From contig CAZBPK010000135.1 of NCBI GenBank assembly GCA_964493765.1, positions 1 to 20,191 of the forward strand: a stretch of 20,191 nt of DNA, read 5' to 3'. This stretch comes from CALLMJ01 sp964493765 (lineage in GTDB: Bacteria > Bacteroidota > Bacteroidia > J057 > CALLMJ01). Positions within the stretch are counted from its first letter, which is position 1; each line of letters begins with the position of its first letter. Made by a program: the position numbers and the translations under genes. Shown here in pieces: positions 1-5,999 of this stretch. The notes under the pieces were generated by a model that did not search any database, was not told where the DNA came from, and saw only the letters and a list, made by a program, of their open reading frames with translations.

Positions 1-2
1 CT

Positions 3-260
3 ATGCAAAAGCAGATGGATAACCGCTTTGAAATGTTAATCAAAGAAATGAATTTACGATTTCAGAATGTAGATGTTCGTTTTGAGGCTATGCAAAAAGA
101 AATGTATGCCATACAAAAAGAGAATAATGCTAGGTTTATGGCAATCGATACAAAATTTGAAGCCTTAGAAAAAAGATTAAGTACAATAACTTGGTTAATT
201 GGTATTTCTACTACTTCTTTGGCAATTTTAATTGCGATTATGAATTTTCTAAAACATTAA
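3..260 (+). CDS. Small coiled-coil protein with C-terminal membrane segment (possibly 5'-truncated by window edge)
   Basis: An 85-residue ORF whose first ATG is the third base of the window, so the true start may lie outside. Residues 1 to about 58 are charged and helical with no proline or glycine. RF or KF pairs recur at residues 8, 19, 26, 44 and 51, mostly 7 or 11 apart, as expected of a coiled coil. Residues about 62-82 are hydrophobic (WLIGISTTSLAILIAIMNF) and look like one membrane helix with a short basic tail. This matches the common type of small bacterial membrane-anchored coiled-coil proteins of unknown function. The next element downstream is GC-rich repeat copy 1, 28 nt after the stop. 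No function can be given. Being protein coding is fairly likely; the start is uncertain. Confidence 0.55.
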   Translation: MQKQMDNRFEMLIKEMNLRFQNVDVRFEAMQKEMYAIQKENNARFMAIDTKFEALEKRLSTITWLIGISTTSLAILIAIMNFLKH

Positions 261-288
261 AAATAATTGATGCAAGGCTTGTAAGTAT

Positions 289-420
289 GCGTGAGGGATG
301 CGGAGGGCACGAAGTGGCACTGCCTTTGCCTGCGAAGTATGAGCAGGCAAAGGATTGCCGAAGCGAAAGCGAAGCCCGAAGCAGCCCGACCCGCAGCGTA
401 AGCAAGGGACACGCCCAAAT
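289..420 (+). repeat. GC-rich dispersed repeat, copy 1
   Basis: About 132 bp that is far richer in G+C than its surroundings. It shares long near-identical blocks with 3779-3915 (same strand) and 17087-17227 (opposite strand). It begins GCGTGAGGGATGCGGAGGGC and ends GGGACACGCCCAAAT. The ends can pair (GCGTG with CACGC). Inside, CACGAAGTG forms a small hairpin. A central arm pair, CCTTTGCCTGC with GCAGGCAAAGG around a 9-nt loop, is perfect over 11 bp. The element starts 28 nt after the coiled-coil ORF and ends 16 nt from the moxR stop, between convergent genes. ORFs crossing it are by-products. It is probably a REP-like non-coding palindromic element; I see no transposase. Confidence 0.85.
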
Positions 421-436
421 AAAAAATAAAAAAACG

Positions 437-1414
437 TTAAATTTTTACCGTATTTAAAATTTGTTGAATGCAATAATTCGCATGAATATTAGCGGCATCA
501 GCCTCGTAAGTAAGAATTAAACGATGATTTAAAACGTCCATTGCGATGTTCTTGATGTCTTCTGGTAAAACATAATCCCTTTTGTTTAATAAAGCCATAG
601 CTTTAGAGGCTAAATTTAAAGCAATCGTAGCACGAGGCGATGCCCCAAATTCTATCAATTTTTTTAATTTTTCTAAACCATAATCTTCGGGTTTACGAGT
701 TGCCATGACCAAATCTACAATATAATCCTCCAATCTTTCATTTAAGTTAATTTTATTGATATATTGACGAATTTCTAAAATATCTTGTTTTTTGAGAATA
801 GGTTTTAAATCATAATGTACCTCAGTAGAAGCCATACGTTTCATGATGAGTTTTTCTTCTTGTTTTGAAGGATAGTCTACATGAATTTTCATCATGAAGC
901 GGTCTATTTGAGCTTCTGGAAGCGGATAAGTACCTTCTTGGTCAATAGGATTTTGAGTAGCCAGAACTAGAAAAGGTTTATCAAGAAGAAAAGTAGTATC
1001 CCCAATAGTAACTTGTTTTTCTTGCATGGCTTCTAATAAAGCACTTTGTACTTTAGAAGGGGAACGATTGATTTCGTCTGCTAAAATGATATTCGCAAAA
1101 ATAGGTCCTTTTTTTATATCAAATTTGCTTTCTTTTTGATTATAAATTAAAGTGCCAATCAAATCAGCAGGTAATAAATCAGGAGTAAATTGAATTCTTT
1201 TGAAAGAAATATCTAACAATTTTGCTAAAGTAGAGATAGTCAAAGTTTTGGCTAATCCTGGCACACCTTCAATTAAGATATGACCATTGGTTAATAAACC
1301 GATTAAAAGTTTTTTTACCATATTTTCTTGCCCCACCACTACTTGGTGCAAACTGTTTTCTACTTGCTCTAATAATTCTGCTGACTGTCTAATTTTGTTT
1401 TTTATATCGTTCAT
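437..1414 (-). CDS. MoxR-family AAA+ ATPase
   Basis: A 325-residue AAA+ ATPase of the MoxR class, the family's usual length. Walker A is GVPGLAKT (residues 50-57), Walker B is IILADEIN (109-116), sensor 1 is ATQNP (152-156) and a conserved DR pair stands at 171-172. The C-terminal helical lid contains GASPRA. MoxR proteins act as chaperone-like ATPases that help assemble or activate partner proteins, often ones with VWA domains and metal centres. The ATG overlaps the stop of the TPR gene as ATGA, which implies translational coupling. It is the last gene of a comEC-TPR-moxR operon. The DUF58 and BatA/BatB genes that usually follow moxR in Bacteroidota are absent here, so its client cannot be read from context. 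Family assignment is secure; the specific role is unknown. Confidence 0.93.
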   Translation of the reverse strand: MNDIKNKIRQSAELLEQVENSLHQVVVGQENMVKKLLIGLLTNGHILIEGVPGLAKTLTISTLAKLLDISFKRIQFTPDLLPADLIGTLIYNQKESKFDIKKGPIFANIILADEINRSPSKVQSALLEAMQEKQVTIGDTTFLLDKPFLVLATQNPIDQEGTYPLPEAQIDRFMMKIHVDYPSKQEEKLIMKRMASTEVHYDLKPILKKQDILEIRQYINKINLNERLEDYIVDLVMATRKPEDYGLEKLKKLIEFGASPRATIALNLASKAMALLNKRDYVLPEDIKNIAMDVLNHRLILTYEADAANIHANYCIQQILNTVKI

Positions 1415-2172
1415 GATTTTGAATTCAGTTGTTTTTCTATTTCTGCTAAGACATAAAGGGCTTCATCTTCTCCCAAACTATAAGCATTTTTATAATCCCA
1501 TTGAGCTTTTTCTAAATTGCCTGTCATAAAATAAACATGCCCTCTGTTAAGCCATGCTTTTTCATGATTGGGATTGATTTCAATAAGTTGAGAATAAGCA
1601 TCAATGGCTTGCTCTGGCAAATTATATTTTTCATATACGTAAGCTAAATTAAACCAAGCTTGTTCATCAGAAGGGTCAATTTGTAAGACATTCTCAAAAG
1701 ATTCAATAGCTTTTCCGTATTCATATTGTAACAAATAAGCATTTCCTAAATTAAACCAAGCATTGGTGTCTTCTTGACTAATAGCTAAAATCTGCTCGTA
1801 ACACTCTACTTCTTTACGATAAAAAAATTCTAAATGATACTTCTGAGCTTGCTGATAAAGGGTTTTTATATGATTACAAGTTTGGATAGTTCTGAAAGCG
1901 TCGGGTTGGTCTTTATAAAAATCTAACACTCTTGATGCCGCATCCATACACTCTGCATACCATCCTCTTTGCAAAAGCAGTTCTGCAGTAGTCAAATACA
2001 ATTCTACAATAAAATCTACATAAGGCGAATCGTGGGTTACATATTTGCGAATGTTTTCTTGTAAAAACTCAATTTTTTTCTCAAATTCTTGAATTTGATG
2101 ATATTGTGCTCTAAAGGAAGCATTATTAGGAATTTCCATAACGCAAAAATAAAGTATTATGCGTAATTTCAT
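1411..2172 (-). CDS. Tetratricopeptide repeat protein
   Basis: A 253-residue helical protein. Three clear TPR units cover about residues 136-169, 170-203 and 204-237, each with the W/A-x2-LG/A-x2-Y pattern and the end motif DP or NP. Residues about 28-130 are more degenerate helical hairpins, probably divergent TPRs. TPRs mediate protein-protein contacts. The chosen ATG overlaps the comEC stop as ATGA. An alternative ATG at residue 12 (position 2139, MEIPNN) would remove a hydrophobic stretch, MKLRIILYFCV, that looks unlike the rest, and may be the real start. I see no classical signal peptide. The stop overlaps the moxR start by 4 nt, so the protein may work with MoxR. Its exact partner is unknown. 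Confidence 0.88.
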   Translation of the reverse strand: MKLRIILYFCVMEIPNNASFRAQYHQIQEFEKKIEFLQENIRKYVTHDSPYVDFIVELYLTTAELLLQRGWYAECMDAASRVLDFYKDQPDAFRTIQTCNHIKTLYQQAQKYHLEFFYRKEVECYEQILAISQEDTNAWFNLGNAYLLQYEYGKAIESFENVLQIDPSDEQAWFNLAYVYEKYNLPEQAIDAYSQLIEINPNHEKAWLNRGHVYFMTGNLEKAQWDYKNAYSLGEDEALYVLAEIEKQLNSKS

Positions 2173-3620
2173 GCAGAATGGGAATAAGAATTTTGAGATT
2201 TATAATTCAGTTTCCAAATGATGATAATTAACGCTATCAAAGATAAGACTAATCCCCAAAAAGAAGGTGAAAATTGAAGGCTACTATATGGAATACTTGC
2301 AATCCATTGATTACTTGTAAGTACCCAGGAAAATAACCTATTCGCAAAAAAGCCTACTATTTCATTTAAAAAAGGAATTTCGGCTACAAAAAGCAAGAGA
2401 AATCCACAATAAGTAGCCACTATAGACAAAGGCAAAGTAATCAAGTTCGTAACTATAAATAAAACAGGAAATTTTCCTAAAAAGCCTAATAAAACAGGAA
2501 GGGTAGCAATTTGAGCGGAAATACCAACAGTAATGTTGTCTTGTAACCATTTTGAAATTTTATTTTTTGTAGGCATTATCAAATGAGGTTGAATGAATAC
2601 AATGCCTAAAATGGCTAAATAGGATAACCAAAAACCTAAATGAAAAATAAGGAAAGGATCCATAAGTAATTGTAAAGTAAAGCTAAAAGCTAAAATATTT
2701 ACGATAATATAATTACGGTTAAACATTTTTGCTATTATTGCTAAACAAGCCATTAAAACAGCACGCACTACGGCAGGGCTTAAACCGGTTATTAAAGCGT
2801 AAAATAATAGAATTGTAATGATTAAAGGAAATTTGATTTTCTTTTGGAAAAAAATTCCCAAAAGAAAGTTTAAAAATAAGGTTAATATGCTTACGTGCAA
2901 ACCAGAAACCGCTAAAATATGAGCAGCACCGCTATCAATAAATTCATTTTTGGTTTCTTTGTCCATATAAGATTTATCACCAAGTAGAATCCCTGTTGCT
3001 AAAGCAGCTGATTGAGTTTCGGGAATGTAAGTATGAATTTTTTCATCAAAATAATTTTGAACTTTTCCTAAAGCAAAATAAAAAGGGGATATTTCCCCTT
3101 TTTTTTGTACTTGATAAGACCATACAGTCGCATGTAAACCATTTTTGTAGTTTAGTCTATCCCAAAAAGAAGTATCTTGATAACTTATCATGTTGCATTT
3201 TCCTTTAAAATTTATGATTTCCCCTTTTTGTAAAGATTCTTCGTTTTTAATCATCAACATTACTTTTCCATTTACAGATACTTCTTTTTCTTGATTATCC
3301 AAACTTAAAACTTGGATAATATACTTCATTCCCTTAGAGAATTTTTGACCTTTTTCTATGACAACGCCTTTCCACTCATAAGTTTGTTGATTGAGTTTGT
3401 AGAAGGGATTGTGATGAAAAGAAATATATCCTAAAACAAAACTTAAAATTGCCAACATGAAATAGGCGGAAAAATTTTTTAATAGATTATGAAAATGACA
3501 AATAAAAGCAAATGAACCCAATAAAATGATGGAAATTGTTGGACTGAGAAAAATAGACAAGCTAACTCCTAAAAGTGTTGCAATTGCTATTTTTATAAAA
3601 GGTATGGTTTGAATTTTCAT
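2169..3620 (-). CDS. ComEC/Rec2-family membrane protein lacking the C-terminal metallo-beta-lactamase domain
   Basis: 483 residues. Two or three N-terminal membrane helices (about 7-66) are followed by a soluble beta-rich DUF4131-like segment (about 75-175). After that come an amphipathic region and a multi-helix competence domain (about 200-475). The family signature HILAVSGLHVSIL stands at residues 234-246. ComEC forms the inner-membrane channel that carries single-stranded DNA into the cell during transformation. Full-length members run to roughly 650-800 residues and end in a metallo-beta-lactamase-like nuclease domain. Here the protein stops after the last membrane helices with a short polar tail (KSQNSYSHSA), so that domain is missing. 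The stop overlaps the TPR start as ATGA, which argues against a recent truncation. DNA uptake is the family role; whether it does this alone is inference. Confidence 0.9.
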   Translation of the reverse strand: MKIQTIPFIKIAIATLLGVSLSIFLSPTISIILLGSFAFICHFHNLLKNFSAYFMLAILSFVLGYISFHHNPFYKLNQQTYEWKGVVIEKGQKFSKGMKYIIQVLSLDNQEKEVSVNGKVMLMIKNEESLQKGEIINFKGKCNMISYQDTSFWDRLNYKNGLHATVWSYQVQKKGEISPFYFALGKVQNYFDEKIHTYIPETQSAALATGILLGDKSYMDKETKNEFIDSGAAHILAVSGLHVSILTLFLNFLLGIFFQKKIKFPLIITILLFYALITGLSPAVVRAVLMACLAIIAKMFNRNYIIVNILAFSFTLQLLMDPFLIFHLGFWLSYLAILGIVFIQPHLIMPTKNKISKWLQDNITVGISAQIATLPVLLGFLGKFPVLFIVTNLITLPLSIVATYCGFLLLFVAEIPFLNEIVGFFANRLFSWVLTSNQWIASIPYSSLQFSPSFWGLVLSLIALIIIIWKLNYKSQNSYSHSA

Positions 3621-3752
3621 TTTGTATAATTTGATGATACAAAAATGAAAGTATATTATGGTTAATCATTGGAAAAAAGTTACAGAAAGTAACAATATAG
3701 TAAATACAAAATAGGATTAAAATTCTGATTTACAATTAGTTTCATGAAAAAT

Positions 3753-3774
3753 ATTGGCTTAATTAGAAGCCAAT
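3753..3774. other. Hairpin next to repeat copy 2
   Basis: ATTGGCTT, a 6-nt loop, then AAGCCAAT form a perfect 8-bp stem that ends 5 nt before repeat copy 2. Read on the minus strand it is followed by ATTTTTC, a weak U-tract, so it could be a weak terminator for transcription coming out of the repeat towards comEC. Its function is not clear. Confidence 0.4.
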
Positions 3775-3778
3775 TTAT

Positions 3779-3915
3779 GCGTGAGGGATGCGGAGGGCAC
3801 GAAGTGGCACTGCCTTTTAATGCTGAGTTTAGCGAAGCAGAAAAAGGATTGCCGAAGCAATAGCGAAGCCCAAAGCAAGCCCGACCCGCAGCGTAAGCAA
3901 GGGACACGCCCAAAT
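3779..3915 (+). repeat. GC-rich dispersed repeat, copy 2
   Basis: About 137 bp, same orientation as copy 1. The first 36 bases are identical to copy 1, and the right part (GGATTGCCGAAGC through GGGACACGCCCAAAT) is nearly so. The central hairpin differs. Its arms are CCTTTT..TGCT and AGCA..AAAAGG, still complementary despite a different sequence. It lies in the divergent region between comEC (start at 3620) and nadD (start at 3974), upstream of both, leaving only 58 nt before the nadD start. A putative 80-residue minus-strand ORF across it is an artefact. The ends GCGTG and CACGC are complementary, as in the other copies. Confidence 0.85.
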
Positions 3916-3952
3916 TCTTCAAAATAATATTTTAAAGATTAATAAAAATGGG

Positions 3953-3960
3953 TAAATTTG
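3953..3960 (+). promoter_or_regulatory. Putative -7 element of the nadD-pssA promoter
   Basis: TAAATTTG matches the Bacteroidota -7 consensus TAnnTTTG and lies 13 nt before the nadD ATG, giving a very short leader. No TTG-type -33 element stands at the expected spacing, so this is a weak call based on one box. Confidence 0.35.
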
Positions 3961-3973
3961 CAATTAATTTTAA

Positions 3974-4558
3974 ATGAAAGAAAAATTTAAAGTAGGATTA
4001 TATTTTGGATCGTTTAATCCAGTTCATGTAGGGCATTTAATTATTGCAGAAACTTTATTAAATGAAACCGATTTGAACCAAGTGTGGTTGGTTGTTTCTC
4101 CACAAAATCCATTTAAAGAAAAAAAATCATTAGCTTCTGAATATGATCGTTATAATATGGTTGAATTAGCTACTCAAAACCATCCTTATATTAAACCTTC
4201 CAATATTGAGTTTTATTTACCCAAACCTTCTTATACCATTGATACTCTTGTACATTTAACAGAAAAATATCCAGATTATGAGTTTTCTATATTAATGGGT
4301 GAGGATAATTTGGAAACATTACATAAATGGAAAAATTATGAAGCTATATTAAAATATTATGATATTTACGTGTATCCTAGGATGGGAAGTACTAAATCAG
4401 AGATTATTTCTGAAAGGGTTAAAAAAATTCAAGCACCCATAATAGAATTGTCAGCCACAGCATTTCGTAAATTAAATGCAGAAAACAAGAATTGCCAATT
4501 TATGGTAACCACAGAAGTTTATGACTATATAAAAAAAAATTGTTTGTATGCAAATTAA
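3974..4558 (+). CDS. nadD: Nicotinate-nucleotide adenylyltransferase
   Basis: 194 residues, normal for NadD. It transfers AMP from ATP to nicotinate mononucleotide to give deamido-NAD in NAD synthesis, in the cytoplasm. The nucleotidyltransferase signature GSFNPVHVGH (residues 12-21) holds the paired histidines of the H-x-G-H motif. A second adenylate-binding element, SATAFR (160-165), corresponds to the usual ISSTxIR, with Ala and Phe in place of the usual Ser and Ile. The region around residue 111 (MGEDN) fits the conserved GxDN-type motif. The ATG follows a possible -7 box closely. The last 11 nt overlap the start of pssA, so the two are co-translated. Assignment is confident. Confidence 0.95.
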   Translation: MKEKFKVGLYFGSFNPVHVGHLIIAETLLNETDLNQVWLVVSPQNPFKEKKSLASEYDRYNMVELATQNHPYIKPSNIEFYLPKPSYTIDTLVHLTEKYPDYEFSILMGEDNLETLHKWKNYEAILKYYDIYVYPRMGSTKSEIISERVKKIQAPIIELSATAFRKLNAENKNCQFMVTTEVYDYIKKNCLYAN

Positions 4559-5282
4559 GAATTATATACCCAATTTTTTGACCTCCATAAATTTAATATT
4601 AGGTTGTTTATCAATATTTGCTTCATTTCAACCTGATGGAATTATTGATGCATCGTATTTTATTTTATTTGCAACAATATTTGATTTTGCTGATGGATTT
4701 GCTGCAAGGAAGCTAAATGCACAATCTGCAATGGGAAAAGAATTAGATTCTATGGCAGATTTAATCACTTTTGGAGTTGCTCCAGGATTAATTCTTTTTA
4801 GGTTAATGCACCCTGAATTTTTATCATTTTATGGGAAAGATATTTTAGAAACTATCATTAAGTCAACTCCAGCATTAATCCCTTTATTTTCTGCTTTAAG
4901 ATTAGCAAAATTTAATATTGACCCCAGACAATCCGATTCTTTTATAGGATTACCTACACCAGCCAATGCAATATTTATATGTTCTTTACCTTTAATTCAA
5001 TACCAGAATTTATGGGGAGTATCGGAAATTATTCAATCTAATTGGTTTATTCCCTTAATTTGTACAGTAAATAGTTTACTTTTGGTAGTTGAGTTACCTT
5101 TATTTTCTTTAAAAATTAAACATTTTGAATGGAAAGGAAATGAATTAAGATATACATTTATTTTTATTTCTTTGATTTTGGTAATTTTATTCAAATATAT
5201 GGGGTTGGCAATGACCATTTTACTATATATTTTACTATCCATTTTAGAGAGATGGTTACTTAAAATCAAGAATCCTTCATGA
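4548..5282 (+). CDS. pssA: CDP-diacylglycerol--serine O-phosphatidyltransferase
   Basis: A 244-residue integral membrane enzyme that makes phosphatidylserine from CDP-diacylglycerol and serine, the precursor of phosphatidylethanolamine. The CDP-alcohol phosphatidyltransferase motif D-G-x2-A-R-x8-G-x3-D-x3-D is complete: D49, G50, A53, R54, G63, D67, D71. Several hydrophobic segments follow (about 72-95, 120-135, 158-182, 198-240). The N-terminus, KNYIPNFLTSINLILGC, is typical of the PssA subfamily in contrast to PgsA. The ATG lies inside the 3' end of nadD (11-nt overlap). No decarboxylase gene (psd) is next to it in this window. A terminator lies about 120 nt downstream. Confidence 0.92.
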   Translation: MQIKNYIPNFLTSINLILGCLSIFASFQPDGIIDASYFILFATIFDFADGFAARKLNAQSAMGKELDSMADLITFGVAPGLILFRLMHPEFLSFYGKDILETIIKSTPALIPLFSALRLAKFNIDPRQSDSFIGLPTPANAIFICSLPLIQYQNLWGVSEIIQSNWFIPLICTVNSLLLVVELPLFSLKIKHFEWKGNELRYTFIFISLILVILFKYMGLAMTILLYILLSILERWLLKIKNPS

Positions 5283-5402
5283 AATTTATTATGTTTGTAT
5301 TTCATCACTAATTATGACCGTTCATGTAAAAACATAAAGTAATACTAATGAATTTTTATAATTTTGTGATAAATCCTATTCATTTCTGAGCATTGATTGT
5401 GT

Positions 5403-5431
5403 CCTGCCTTTTTTTATGGCGGGATTTTTTT
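5403..5431 (+). terminator. Rho-independent terminator downstream of pssA
   Basis: CCTGCC, a 9-nt loop and GGCGGG form a 6-bp stem with one G-T pair, followed by ATTTTTTT. It ends the nadD-pssA transcript or a short transcript starting just upstream (a -7-like TAATTTTG is at 5359-5366). The 120 nt between pssA and this hairpin hold no ORF that I would accept. Confidence 0.75.
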
Positions 5432-5451
5432 ATAAAAAAATTTATAAAAAA

Positions 5452-5481
5452 TTTGTTTATAAAAATTAATTACTAATTTTG
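5452..5481 (+). promoter_or_regulatory. Bacteroidota-type promoter of tRNA-Arg
   Basis: TTTG at 5452-5455 and TAATTTTG at 5474-5481 are separated by 18 nt. This fits the -33/-7 pattern of the Bacteroidota primary sigma factor (TTG/TTTG and TAnnTTTG). The -7 box ends 14 nt before the tRNA 5' end. Confidence 0.7.
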
Positions 5482-5495
5482 CAGTCCAATTCAAT

Positions 5496-5569
5496 GCGTT
5501 CGTAGCTCAACTGGATAGAGCATTTGACTACGGATCAAAAGGTTGAGGGTTCGAATCCTTCCGGACGCA
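5496..5569 (+). tRNA. tRNA-Arg (anticodon ACG)
   Basis: A 74-nt cloverleaf. The acceptor stem GCGTTCG pairs with CGGACGC (one G-T pair) and the discriminator is A. The D arm is GCTC/GAGC. The anticodon stem TTTGA/TCAAA encloses loop CTACGGA, with anticodon ACG at 5530-5532. The T arm is GAGGG-TTCGAAT-CCTTC. The 3' CCA is not encoded (next bases CTG), so a CCA-adding enzyme is needed. A34 would be edited to inosine by TadA to read CGU, CGC and CGA. Confidence 0.97.
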
Positions 5570-5576
5570 CTGTGCC

Positions 5577-5918
5577 ATGTATTTTTTTAAGGTAATTCTT
5601 TTAATTCCCATTCTTTGGATGTCTATAAATAAAATAGACAAAGTGGGTTTTTACCTTAATTATTTCAAAAATCTTGAAAGTCTTACCCAAAAAAATCAAA
5701 GTTATTTTAAAGATTATCCTCAACAAAAAAGTATAGAAGAAAAAAAATCTTATCAAAGACTAAAAACTTATTCATTCTCATCTTTTTCATTTAATTTATC
5801 CATTAATGATTTTGAAAAACCCTTAAAAAAACTAATTGAAAACAATAAAGAATTATTAACTTTCAATTTCCTTAAGTTCTTAGGAAGTATTGCGGTGAAT
5901 GCTCCACCCATTTGCTAA
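5577..5918 (+). CDS. Hypothetical small secreted or membrane-anchored protein
   Basis: A 113-residue ORF that begins only 7 nt after the tRNA-Arg gene, probably on the same transcript. Residues 3-17 (FFKVILLIPILWMSI) are hydrophobic and could be a signal peptide or anchor. The rest is polar, rich in K, N, S, F and Y, with KK, EEKKS and LKKLIENNKELL helical stretches. I recognise no family and no catalytic motif. Proteins this poor in recognisable pattern can be chance ORFs in AT-rich DNA. The uninterrupted 342-nt frame with a leader-like N-terminus supports a real gene only moderately. The secDF start follows 81 nt downstream. Confidence 0.4.
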   Translation: MYFFKVILLIPILWMSINKIDKVGFYLNYFKNLESLTQKNQSYFKDYPQQKSIEEKKSYQRLKTYSFSSFSFNLSINDFEKPLKKLIENNKELLTFNFLKFLGSIAVNAPPIC

Positions 5919-5999
5919 TTTTTTTATTAGTAAATATCATCGTTTTTTTATCTGCTAGCAGCAGAACATACAATTTATTCAACAATTAAAATTTTTATC

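Noticed and set aside
191..473. ORFs on both strands across repeat copy 1
   Set aside because: They exist because the GC-rich repeat lacks stops; similar reading frames recur in the other repeat copies in unrelated contexts and show no protein family pattern.
3618..3647. Imperfect inverted repeat over the comEC start (TTTGTAT/ATACAAA)
   Set aside because: Short, AT-only and overlapping the start codon; not distinguishable from chance.
3680..3922. 80-residue minus-strand ORF in the comEC-nadD intergenic region
   Set aside because: It is repeat copy 2 read in one frame plus AT-rich flanks; no independent support.
5952..5961. Palindrome CTGCTAGCAG upstream of secDF
   Set aside because: Ten bases of symmetry is expected by chance in a window this size and no second copy was noticed.
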